Counted from the stretch's first letter, positions 1 through 6,250 are shown. The stretch: 6,902 bases of DNA from JBBSUX01 sp038234045 (GCA_038234045.1 JBBSUX010000193.1:1-6902), one strand, 5' to 3'. The notes: a model not told the origin generated them from the sequence alone. Program-made: numbers and translations.

Positions 1-729
1 CGCTCGCGGCTGATCGGCGCAGCGCTGTACCCGGCCATCGTCACGCTGGTGGCGATCGCCATCGTGCTGTTTCTTGTGGGATATGTGGTGCCGCAGGTGG
101 CCAATGTATTTGCGGGTACCAAACGCGCGCTGCCGTTTCTGACGCAGGCAATGCTGGGAATCAGCGCCTTTGTGCGCGGCTATGGTTGGGCGATGCTGAT
201 TGCTATTATCGTAATAGCTATTAGCGCACGTGCGGCCTACGCAAGACCCGCAATTCGCTCAAAAATGGACAGCGCGTGGCTGCGGCTTCCGCTGGTGGGC
301 CGGCTGGCCCGGGGCTACAACGCCGCGCGCTTTGCCAGCACGCTTGCCATGCTGGCCGCCGCTGGTGTGCCGATCCTGCGGGCGCTGCAGGCGGCGGCTG
401 AAACGCTGCACAACCAGGCCATGCGCGACGACGCGCTCGACGCCCTGACCCTGGTCCGCGAAGGTGCGCCTCTGGCCTCGGCCATCAGCCAGAAAAAGCG
501 CTTTCCGGGTCTGGTTGCCATGTTCGCGCGCCTGGGCGAGCAAACCGGGCAGTTGCCGGTGATGTTGCAACGCGCGGCGGTACAGCTCTCCACCGAGGTA
601 CAGCGCCGCGCCATGGCGCTCGCGACCATCCTGGAGCCGCTGCTGATCGTCGCAATGGGGCTGGTCGTCATGCTGATCGTGCTGGCGGTGCTGATGCCGA
701 TCATCCAGCTTAACTCCTTCGTCAAATAG
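1..729 (+). CDS. gspF: Type II secretion system inner-membrane protein F, C-terminal part
   Basis: This is the 3' portion (242 codons plus stop) of a GspF/PilC-family polytopic membrane protein; the reading frame is open from base 1, so the start lies outside the window. In the general secretion machine GspF sits in the inner-membrane platform and contacts the GspE ATPase and GspL. Three hydrophobic segments are visible, at roughly fragment residues 9-32, 63-80 and 213-237. Between the second and third lies the second cytoplasmic T2SSF domain, with the motif YNAARFASTLAMLAAAGVPI and a later FPGLVAMFARLGEQTGQLP stretch. The tail LEPLLIVAMGLVVMLIVLAV followed by LNSFVK is typical of GspF rather than PilC. 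No other gsp gene is visible, so its place in an operon cannot be judged. A GTG at 49 is only the first internal start-like codon and would cut into the first membrane segment. The family is certain; F rather than PilC is likely. Confidence 0.9.
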   Translation, partial: RSRLIGAALYPAIVTLVAIAIVLFLVGYVVPQVANVFAGTKRALPFLTQAMLGISAFVRGYGWAMLIAIIVIAISARAAYARPAIRSKMDSAWLRLPLVGRLARGYNAARFASTLAMLAAAGVPILRALQAAAETLHNQAMRDDALDALTLVREGAPLASAISQKKRFPGLVAMFARLGEQTGQLPVMLQRAAVQLSTEVQRRAMALATILEPLLIVAMGLVVMLIVLAVLMPIIQLNSFVK

Positions 730-752
730 CAGCGAGTCGCTGCGCTCACTTC

Positions 753-1688
753 ATGCCCGTCACCCTGCAGGACAAGCTGGTCGTCGCGATCTCCTCACGC
801 GCGCTCTTCAATTTCGAGGAAGAGAACCGCTTGTTCGAAGCCGGCGACGAGAGCGCCTACATGCGCCTGCAGCTCGACCGGCTGGATGTGCCCGCGCCGC
901 CCGGCGTGGCGTTTTCACTGGTGAAAAAATTGCTCGCCTTCAATACGCCCGACGTGCAGCGGGTCGAGGTGGTGATGCTCTCGCGCAATGATCCGGCCAG
1001 CGGCATGCGGGTGTTTCAGTCCGCGCGCAATGCCGGAATGCGGGTGGAACGCGGAGTATTCACGCGCGGTCGCGATCCCTTCCGTTACTTGCGGCCACTC
1101 GGCGCGCATCTGTTCCTCTCCGCCAACGAGGCCGATGTGCGCGAAGCCTTGGCCCTCGGCGTTCCGGCGGCGAGGGTGCTGACGGAATCGGTTCAAGCCG
1201 GCGCCAATTACCCAAGCGAGGTGCGCATCGCGTTCGACGGTGACGCAGTGCTGTTCTCGGACGAAGCAGAACGCGTCTATCAATCGGAAGGATTGGCTGC
1301 GTTTCAGCTGCACGAGTCGAGCAAGGCCACGCAACCGCTGGCCGAAGGGCCGTTCAAGCCGCTGCTGGCCGCATTGCACCGCTTGCAGCGCCAGGCCGAC
1401 GCCTCGGGCATGCGGATCCGCACAGCGCTCGTCACCGCCAGAAGCGCACCTGCGCATGAGCGCGCCATCCGCACGCTGATGGACTGGGGCGTGACGGTGG
1501 ATGAGGCGATGTTTCTGGGTGGCCTCGACAAGAGCGGCTTCCTGCGGGAGTTCGAGCCCGACTTCTTCTTCGACGACCAGACCGGTCACGTGCATTCGGC
1601 TTCGCTGCATGTGCCAGCCGGGCATGTGGCGGGTGGAGTCAGCAACCAGCCTGCTGCAAGCGCCGCGCCACTCCCAACGCACGCGTGA
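753..1688 (+). CDS. 5'-nucleotidase (PF06189-like, cytosolic)
   Basis: The 311-residue protein resembles the bacterial 5'-nucleotidase family related to animal cytosolic 5'-nucleotidase I. Known members hydrolyse nucleoside 5'-monophosphates to nucleoside and phosphate in the cytoplasm. HAD-type motifs can be read in order: IAFDGDAVLFSDEAE with Asp162 and Asp164 (motif I, DxDxV), LVTARSAP with Thr228 (motif II), GGLDKSGFL with Lys260 (motif III), and FFFDDQ with Asp274/Asp275 (motif IV). The N-terminus (LVVAISSRALFNFEEENRLF) is also typical of the family. No signal peptide or membrane segment is seen, and length matches the family. The last ~25 residues are Ala/Pro-rich and probably disordered. 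The ATG is 23 bp after the gspF stop and lacks a clear Shine-Dalgarno sequence, but it is the only start that keeps the conserved N-terminus. It may be co-transcribed with gspF, although no functional link is apparent. Substrate preference cannot be read from the sequence. Confidence 0.88.
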   Translation: MPVTLQDKLVVAISSRALFNFEEENRLFEAGDESAYMRLQLDRLDVPAPPGVAFSLVKKLLAFNTPDVQRVEVVMLSRNDPASGMRVFQSARNAGMRVERGVFTRGRDPFRYLRPLGAHLFLSANEADVREALALGVPAARVLTESVQAGANYPSEVRIAFDGDAVLFSDEAERVYQSEGLAAFQLHESSKATQPLAEGPFKPLLAALHRLQRQADASGMRIRTALVTARSAPAHERAIRTLMDWGVTVDEAMFLGGLDKSGFLREFEPDFFFDDQTGHVHSASLHVPAGHVAGGVSNQPAASAAPLPTHA

Positions 1689-1690
1689 AT

Positions 1691-1707
1691 GGGGAGAGCC
1701 AAGTTTG
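1691..1707 (+). promoter_or_regulatory. Shine-Dalgarno and TTG start of EF-hand gene
   Basis: GGGGAG at 1691-1696 lies eight bases before TTG at 1705-1707. This strong ribosome-binding site, together with the signal peptide it creates, decides the start of the EF-hand protein. An ATG at 1689 is in a different frame and leads only to a short shadow reading frame. Confidence 0.65.
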
Positions 1708-2292
1708 CAGACCATTTTCACCAGAGCCTTCAGGCCCATTGCACACCCACACCTGCTGCAGTGCCTCGTCTCCCTTGCGATGTTGGTGTTGGCGGCCCCG
1801 TCAACGCGCGCCATGGCGCAAGGTTCTGCAGTTTCCGCCGAGACTACAAATCCGTCATCACCGGCTCGAGCAGAACATCCGCGGGTGCACATCAGAGTGC
1901 CGGGCAGTGAACCTTCTTCTTCCGGGGGCGGTACGGCCCCTAAAGCCGGCACGGCCAAAAAGTCGCCTGCTGCACCCGGTGCTAGGGGTGGCAGCACACA
2001 GCAGCCTGAGGTCAGCAAGGGTGAGCTGAAGGCGCGCCGTGATTTCGATCTGCTGGATTTCAATGGCGACGGTTACCTGAGCCGCGACGAAGTGGCGTTG
2101 TTTCCTCAGCTCGCCAGGGCTTTCGACGAGGCTGACACCAACCACGACAAGCGCATCAGCTTCGAGGAGGTGCGTGCCTTCGCAATCCGTTACCGCGCTC
2201 AGCGCGACCGGGAGCGCCAACGCGCGAAAGACAAGGAGCAGAGCGCAAAGCCTGCGTCCGCGCCCGCGCCGCAGTCACCTTCAGGACATTGA
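1705..2292 (+). CDS. Exported EF-hand protein with TTG start
   Basis: This 195-residue protein carries two canonical EF-hand loops. One is at residues 118-129 (DFNGDGYLSRDE) and the other at 144-155 (DTNHDKRISFEE); both have acidic or polar residues at loop positions 1, 3, 5, 9 and 12, so Ca2+ binding is expected. The start chosen is TTG at 1705, with GGGGAG at 1691-1696 eight bases upstream. It yields a signal peptide with arginines at 7 and 10, a hydrophobic core at about 17-31 and an AMA/QG cleavage site after residue 38. The only in-frame ATG nearby (1780) would remove half of that core. After cleavage comes a low-complexity Pro/Gly/Ser/Ala linker (about 39-105), the EF-hand pair, and a charged Arg/Lys/Glu then Pro/Ala-rich tail. 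The gene starts 16 bp after the nucleotidase stop. The mature protein is probably periplasmic or secreted. Its function beyond calcium binding is unknown. The frame is open further upstream, but that part is a shadow of the nucleotidase gene. Confidence 0.82.
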   Translation: MQTIFTRAFRPIAHPHLLQCLVSLAMLVLAAPSTRAMAQGSAVSAETTNPSSPARAEHPRVHIRVPGSEPSSSGGGTAPKAGTAKKSPAAPGARGGSTQQPEVSKGELKARRDFDLLDFNGDGYLSRDEVALFPQLARAFDEADTNHDKRISFEEVRAFAIRYRAQRDRERQRAKDKEQSAKPASAPAPQSPSGH

Positions 2293-2763
2293 ATCCGAAG
2301 ACGGAGATGACGAGGAGGCATGCCCTGCCTTCTGCACCCGGACCGGATCGGAATAGACGATAGGAGCGCGATCCGTACCATTCGCCGCCGCCTGTGCCCT
2401 GAGCGCCTGGCGCTGGGCCTCCTCGGCAATATCGACCGTCTGCGCACTGGCGCGCCAGAGCGACTGGACCTGATCGATCAGCAATTGGTAGAGCGGCGGT
2501 TCGGGCGGCGGTGCTGTCGGCTCCTGGACGCCTTTGTGGGCACGCACTTCGGCCCAGTCCCGGTTGGGCTGTTCTGTTCGAACGGAAGGGCTGTCGGGGC
2601 CCGGGGCGCCGACCGGAGCACCGATGTAGTCGTGCGATTTCGCCTGCGGCTGTAGTGCTGCGGGCGTGATGCCGCCACGCACAGCGTCACCGCCGGTCAC
2701 GGGCCGGGTGTCTGCCAGCGGCGGCGGCGATGCGAGGGTTCGATCGAGGGGGGGTAGCTGCAT
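2281..2763 (-). CDS. Hypothetical proline-rich protein, probable sigma-28 regulon member
   Basis: I do not recognise this 160-residue protein. No signal peptide or membrane segment is visible, so a cytoplasmic location is likely. Residues 1-90 are rich in Pro, Gly and Ala and probably disordered, ending in TAPPPEPP. Residues about 91-127 (starting LYQLLIDQVQSLWRASAQTV) look amphipathic and helical, with several Gln, Ala and Glu. The C-terminus is a Ser-rich tail. Evidence that the gene is real: ATG at 2763 with a GGAG about nine bases upstream, and a near-perfect FliA-type promoter ending about 58 bp upstream of the start. That promoter suggests late flagellar or chemotaxis expression. The helical segment could be a protein-protein contact, but it does not look like FlgM, FlaG or a chaperone that I can identify. 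The last 12 bases overlap the 3' end of the convergent EF-hand gene. Confidence 0.7.
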   Translation of the reverse strand: MQLPPLDRTLASPPPLADTRPVTGGDAVRGGITPAALQPQAKSHDYIGAPVGAPGPDSPSVRTEQPNRDWAEVRAHKGVQEPTAPPPEPPLYQLLIDQVQSLWRASAQTVDIAEEAQRQALRAQAAANGTDRAPIVYSDPVRVQKAGHASSSSPSSDSMS

Positions 2764-2802
2764 GGCGAGCGCTCCATGGGACCTGTGGCCCGTAACCGGG
2801 CA

Positions 2803-2826
2803 CGATAGCCCTTGTTGTCACTATCG
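2803..2826. repeat. Inverted repeat CGATAG / CTATCG over the sigma-28 -10 box
   Basis: CGATAG at 2803-2808 and CTATCG at 2821-2826 are perfect 6-base inverted arms separated by 12 bases. One arm coincides with the -10 element and the other lies just past the expected transcription start. It could be a protein-binding dyad, or chance. A second short dyad, GCCCG-TAAC-CGGGC at 2788-2801, lies in the predicted leader. Confidence 0.3.
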
Positions 2827-2847
2827 GCAGTCCCGTCACAAACTTGA
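2821..2847 (-). promoter_or_regulatory. Sigma-28 (FliA) promoter
   Basis: Read on the minus strand, the sequence is TCAAGTTT, an 11-base spacer, then GCCGATAG. The proteobacterial FliA consensus is TAAAGTTT-N11-GCCGATAA, so the spacer is exact and only one base differs in each box. The site lies wholly in the 111-bp gap between the queC remnant and the hypothetical gene. Transcription would begin near 2813-2815, giving a leader of about 50 nt before the ATG at 2763. Confidence 0.8.
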
Positions 2848-2874
2848 GGGCTGCGAAAACACCGTGGCGGCGTC

Positions 2875-3295
2875 CTACGAAGCGTCGTCGACCAGCGATG
2901 GCTCGGGCAAGCCGCGGTAGCGACGAAAACCGGCAGCCCGCAGTCGTTAGGCATCGCAGGTTCCGCAGCCGTAGCCCCATGCGTGCCGATGGCTGCGGTC
3001 GCCCAGATAGCAGGTATGGGTGTGCTTGACGATCAGCTCCACCAGCGCCTGTCCACCCTGCCCCACCGGAGCCGCTGCGTCGCCGAGCGCCTCCGCAAGG
3101 CGCCAGGTCGCCGCCTTGTAAATCCACATCAAGGGCGTTTCGACGACCAAACGCCGATCCATGCCCAACCCGAGCGCCACCTGCATCGCTTTCATGGTGT
3201 CGTCACGGCAATCGGCAGGTAGTGGAATCCTGCCCACCCGAAAACAGCACCAGGGCGCCACCCGTGCTCGACCCGGTATCGAAAAAAGCATGCAT
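2875..3295 (-). pseudogene. queC: queC remnant (7-cyano-7-deazaguanine synthase): internal deletion, frameshift and premature stop
   Basis: Intact QueC makes preQ0 from 7-carboxy-7-deazaguanine, ammonia and ATP in queuosine synthesis. From ATG at 3295 (8 bp after the DUF1854 stop), 27 codons end in LVLFSGGQDSTTC, the QueC PP-loop ATP site. At about 3213-3217 the similarity jumps, in another frame, to CRDDTMKAMQVALGLGM, then VETPLMWIYKAATW, HTHTCYLGDR and HAWGYGCGTCDA, all from the C-terminal third of QueC. The first frame ends at TGA (3205-3203). Compared with E. coli QueC as remembered, about 115 residues (roughly 345 bp) are missing, including the rest of the nucleotide-binding fold. In the C-terminal frame a TAA (2949-2947) replaces the fourth zinc Cys. 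The frame then continues as RLRAAGFRRYRGLPEP, a normal QueC ending, to TAG at 2877-2875. The usual WIDKA is WIYKA. No functional enzyme can result. The 114-codon open frame from ATG 3291 begins with out-of-frame sequence and should not be annotated as a protein. Confidence 0.9.
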
Positions 3296-3303
3296 GTCGG
3301 TGT

Positions 3304-3789
3304 TCACAAAAAACGGTCCAGCAGTTTGCGGGAATGCCGGTCCAGCGTCATCCGGTCCCGGATACGGTACTGGACGCCGTCGGCGCTTGCCACGAGGTAA
3401 CCGTTACCGTCGAGACGGCGCAGACCGTCCTCGGACTTCAAGGTCAGTCGGGTGCGGCCCCTATCGGTTTCCACGTCCCAGACACTGGGTGTGGCAAAGC
3501 TGGAGACAGCGCACACCCGTGCAATTTCAGGCATGAAGTCGCGCAGCGCAAGCTCCTCTTCCACCAACGCGCGGCTCTCAGCCGCAAGATCAGCGAGCCG
3601 TTCGACCCACGCCTGCTCGCGCCCATCGGCACCCACCAGCGCGACACAGCCGTTCGGCACGGTGAGCGGAAACGCGCGCACCGGCACTACCACTTGCGCC
3701 GGGTCCACATCGCCGACTTGCAGCAAAAGCCGCCCAAAAGCATCGCGCTGCAACACGACCGAATCTGCGGAGGGGTGTTGCGTGCTCAT
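3304..3789 (-). CDS. DUF1854 family protein associated with cyanophycin metabolism
   Basis: The 161-residue protein matches what I recall of the DUF1854 family, which is often encoded beside cyanophycin synthetases and a dedicated ABC transporter. Its biochemical role is not established. The characteristic part is the C-terminal half: WDVETDRG at residues 104-111, then LKSEDGLRRLDGNGYL (117-132), ADGVQYRIRD and a final SRKLLDRFL. The N-terminal half has LQRDAFGRLLLQV followed by VVVPVRAFPLTVP. No signal peptide or membrane helix is seen, so it is probably cytoplasmic. The ATG overlaps the stop of the upstream ABC transporter gene as ATGA (3789-3786), which implies translational coupling and suggests the two proteins work together, perhaps in a complex. 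The gene is followed after 8 bp by the queC remnant. Family assignment is firm; function is unknown. Confidence 0.88.
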   Translation of the reverse strand: MSTQHPSADSVVLQRDAFGRLLLQVGDVDPAQVVVPVRAFPLTVPNGCVALVGADGREQAWVERLADLAAESRALVEEELALRDFMPEIARVCAVSSFATPSVWDVETDRGRTRLTLKSEDGLRRLDGNGYLVASADGVQYRIRDRMTLDRHSRKLLDRFL

Positions 3790-6068
3790 GAGCGCTCCTC
3801 GGCAGGAACCGGATGGCTCTGCGCAATCTCAGCCTCCAGCAGGCGCGCCTCGGCAGTAGCAGCCGCACCGCCGATGTCGCTTTCTTCTTCATCAAGACGC
3901 CGCAGCTGTGCCTGGTACAGGCGCCAGTAAGCGCCCTGACGCAGCATCAGCTCATCGTGCGGCCCGACTTCGACCACTTCGCCCCGATCCATCACCACCA
4001 GGCGATCAGCCTTGCGCAGGGTGGACAAGCGGTGGGCGATGGCGATGGTGGTGCGACCTTTCACCAGGTTGTCGAGCGCTCGCTGAATTTCCTTTTCGGT
4101 TTCGGTGTCCACCGCCGAGGTCGCCTCGTCAAGGATCAGGATCGGCGGATCGATCAGCAAGGCGCGTGCAATCGAGATGCGCTGGCGCTCCCCGCCCGAG
4201 AGGCCCTGACCGCGCTCACCCACCAGCGAATCGTAGGCCTGGGGCAAGCGCAGGATGAAGTCGTGCGCATGGGCTGCACGCGCAGCAGCGACGATTTCTT
4301 CGCGACTTGCGTCTGGGCGGCCATAGGCGATGTTCTCGGCGATGGTGCCGAAGAAGAGAAACGGCTCCTGCAGTACCAGCCCGATGTGACGGCGGAAGTC
4401 GGCAATGCGATAACGCCGGATGTCGTGTCCATCGACATGGATGGCGCCTTCGCTCACGTCGTAGAAACGGCTGATGAGGTTCACCAGCGTGCTTTTGCCG
4501 GAGCCGCTATGGCCTACCAATCCAATCATCTCGCCCGGCTTTATTTCCAGATCCAGACCCCGTATCACCGAGCGGCTGCCGTAGCGAAAGCCCACATTGC
4601 GCAGCGAGATGGCACCGCGCGCAGCTGGCAGCGGCACAGGATCGCGCGGCTCTGGCACGTTGGAGACATGATCCAGGATGTCAAAGATCCGCTTGGCGCC
4701 TGCAGCCGCTTTCTGCGTCACCGAGACGATCCGGCTCATCGAATCGAGCCTCGTGTAGAAGCGCCCGATATAGGCCAGAAACGCGATCAGCACACCCACC
4801 GTGATGCTCTGGTGCGCCACCAGCCAGATGCCGAAAGCCCACACCACCAGCAAGCCGATTTCGGTGAGCAGCGTGACAGTGGGCGTGAATAACGACCAGG
4901 TGCGGTTGATGCGGTCGTTCACAGCCAGATTGCGCGCGTTGGCGGCGCGGAAACGCTGCCCCTCCCGCGCCTCCTGGGCAAAGGCCTTGACCACGCGGAT
5001 TCCCGGAATCGTGTCGGCCAGCACATTGGTGACCTCGGAGAACGCACGATCGACCTTCTCGAAGCCAGTGCGCAGACGGTCACGCACGACATGGATCATC
5101 CAGGCAATAAACGGCAAAGGCACCAATGTCGCCAGCGCCAGCCAGGGATCGATCGAGAACAGGATGATCGCGGTCATCACCATCATCAACAGGTCGGTGA
5201 TGAAGTCCAGCGCATGCAGCGAAAGGAAGACATTGATGCGATCGGTTTCAGTGCCGATGCGCGCCAGCAGATCGCCGGTGCGCTTGCCGCCAAAATACTC
5301 GAGCGAGAGCTGCATCAGGTGCTCGAAGGTGGCGGTGCGCAGGTCGGAGCCGATGCGCTCCGACACCCGCGCCAACATATAGGTGCGCGCCCAGCCCAGG
5401 CCCCAGCCGGCCAGCGCTGCGGCGAGCAATCCCGAAAGATAAAACGCCACGCGCGAGGGCGCAATCGCTTCGCCGTTCTGAAACGGTATCAGGACGTTGT
5501 CCATCAACGGAATGGTCAGATACGGCGGCACCAGAGTCGCGGCGGTGGACAGCAGCGTCAGCGTAAAACCAGCTGCAAGCCGGCCGCGATAAGGCCGCGC
5601 AAAACGCGCAAGTCGAAGCAGCACCCAGGTCGATGGCGGGGTGTCCGGTTCGTTTGCAAAAGTCTCTGGCGCGGCAGCATTGGTTATGGGCGGTTCGCTC
5701 GCCGCCAGCGCTGCTGCATCGCCGACCAACCGCATCGCAGCGGCATGCGCGCCCATGGTGAAGCGCCAGGCAGCGAGCCGCCCCTCTGGTCCGCACAGCT
5801 CCAGCAATCCGACTCCGGCATGGTCGGAAAGCAGCAGACGTAGACCCGGCAGATCCCACGTATCGCACTCATCCGGATGCCCCGCACGCGACGCAATCAG
5901 CCGACGGCTCGTCAGCGTAATGTTGCAGAATGTAAACCGCATCCGTTCATCAAGGTCAACCACGAGGGTCGCTAGAACGTTCTCTCCGGCGCCGAGCGGA
6001 ACATCGGCCGAGCCCCCAAGGGGGCCGCAATTCACCACGGAGACATCGACGGATTCGGAATGAAGCAT
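3786..6068 (-). CDS. ABC exporter-type half-transporter associated with cyanophycin metabolism
   Basis: A 760-residue fused membrane/ATPase protein of the ABCB-like exporter fold, expected to act as a dimer in the inner membrane. Residues 1-118 form an extra cytosolic domain not found in ordinary exporters (FCNITLTSRRLIAS; LLLSDHAGVGLLEL; GRLAAWRFTMG). A Pro/Ala-rich linker (119-146) leads to the six-helix membrane domain (about 150-450). The ATPase domain has all motifs: Walker A GHSGSGKST 519-527, Q-loop Gln567, signature LSGGERQ 623-629, Walker B ILILDE 643-648 and H-loop His679, so it should hydrolyse ATP. Its place divergent from cphA and coupled to DUF1854 matches the pair known beside cyanophycin genes; the substrate is unknown. 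The start is uncertain. The frame stays open up to 6263, which would run into cphA. ATG 6068 gives a sensible N-terminus but has no good Shine-Dalgarno sequence. Confidence 0.9.
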   Translation of the reverse strand: MLHSESVDVSVVNCGPLGGSADVPLGAGENVLATLVVDLDERMRFTFCNITLTSRRLIASRAGHPDECDTWDLPGLRLLLSDHAGVGLLELCGPEGRLAAWRFTMGAHAAAMRLVGDAAALAASEPPITNAAAPETFANEPDTPPSTWVLLRLARFARPYRGRLAAGFTLTLLSTAATLVPPYLTIPLMDNVLIPFQNGEAIAPSRVAFYLSGLLAAALAGWGLGWARTYMLARVSERIGSDLRTATFEHLMQLSLEYFGGKRTGDLLARIGTETDRINVFLSLHALDFITDLLMMVMTAIILFSIDPWLALATLVPLPFIAWMIHVVRDRLRTGFEKVDRAFSEVTNVLADTIPGIRVVKAFAQEAREGQRFRAANARNLAVNDRINRTWSLFTPTVTLLTEIGLLVVWAFGIWLVAHQSITVGVLIAFLAYIGRFYTRLDSMSRIVSVTQKAAAGAKRIFDILDHVSNVPEPRDPVPLPAARGAISLRNVGFRYGSRSVIRGLDLEIKPGEMIGLVGHSGSGKSTLVNLISRFYDVSEGAIHVDGHDIRRYRIADFRRHIGLVLQEPFLFFGTIAENIAYGRPDASREEIVAAARAAHAHDFILRLPQAYDSLVGERGQGLSGGERQRISIARALLIDPPILILDEATSAVDTETEKEIQRALDNLVKGRTTIAIAHRLSTLRKADRLVVMDRGEVVEVGPHDELMLRQGAYWRLYQAQLRRLDEEESDIGGAAATAEARLLEAEIAQSHPVPAEERS

Positions 6069-6250
6069 GTGCAGAAAAAGGCGCTCAAGACGCCAAAAAT
6101 CGGCGCCGCACGAAGCGAGCTGCTGATTCTGACCGATGCCCACAGTTCGGAAAGCATGCACAACGGCGGATTGACCGGCCAGTGAGCATTTTCCGCTCTG
6201 GCCAGCACCGGACGCCGTAGCCCACCCGACCGTCGCCACCGGCCCTAGGC
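6069..6250. promoter_or_regulatory. Divergent control region between the ABC transporter and cphA
   Basis: This 182-bp gap separates the two divergently read starts and must hold promoters for both, unless the transporter begins upstream of 6068. No convincing -35/-10 pair could be read in either direction. A TTGACC at 6171-6176 has no acceptable -10 partner. An in-frame TAG at 6218-6220 fixes ATG 6251 as the first possible start of cphA. Confidence 0.5.
6177..6203. repeat. Operator-like dyad GGCCAG-N15-CTGGCC
   Basis: Perfect 6-base inverted arms (6177-6182 and 6198-6203) have centres 21 bp apart, about two helical turns. The site lies in the divergent control region, 48-74 bp before the cphA ATG. 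This geometry suits a dimeric regulator that could act on both directions, but short GC-rich dyads also arise by chance. Confidence 0.35.

Noticed and set aside
729..743. Palindrome GCAGCGA-G-TCGCTGC after gspF as a terminator
   Set aside because: It overlaps the gspF stop, has no T-run after it and leaves almost no loop. It is too close to the next ATG to be read as a terminator.
915..2063. Long minus-strand open frame (382 codons) opposite the nucleotidase and EF-hand genes
   Set aside because: It is antisense to two well-supported genes, is rich in Arg, His and Cys, and shows no recognisable domain: a typical GC-rich shadow frame.
2947..2949. Stop codon recoded as cysteine or selenocysteine
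   Set aside because: The codon is TAA, not TGA, and the same gene also has a frameshift and a large deletion, so readthrough would not give a working enzyme.
2947..3291. A 114-codon minus-strand open frame from ATG 3291 as a short QueC-like protein
   Set aside because: Its first ~24 codons are the out-of-frame reading of the true QueC PP-loop start, and it ends at the TAA in the zinc site. It is a by-product of the deletion.
3813..5868. Several long open frames opposite the ABC transporter
   Set aside because: They are shadows of the transporter gene, with low-complexity Arg/Gln/His composition and no domain signal.
6080..6109. GGCG-N7-CGCC and GACGCC-AAAAAT-CGGCGCC short stems before the transporter start
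   Set aside because: The arms are short or imperfect and GC-only, with no terminator or riboswitch pattern; likely chance.
6171..6199. TTGACC as the -35 box of a sigma-70 promoter for cphA
   Set aside because: No sequence resembling TATAAT lies 16-18 bases downstream.
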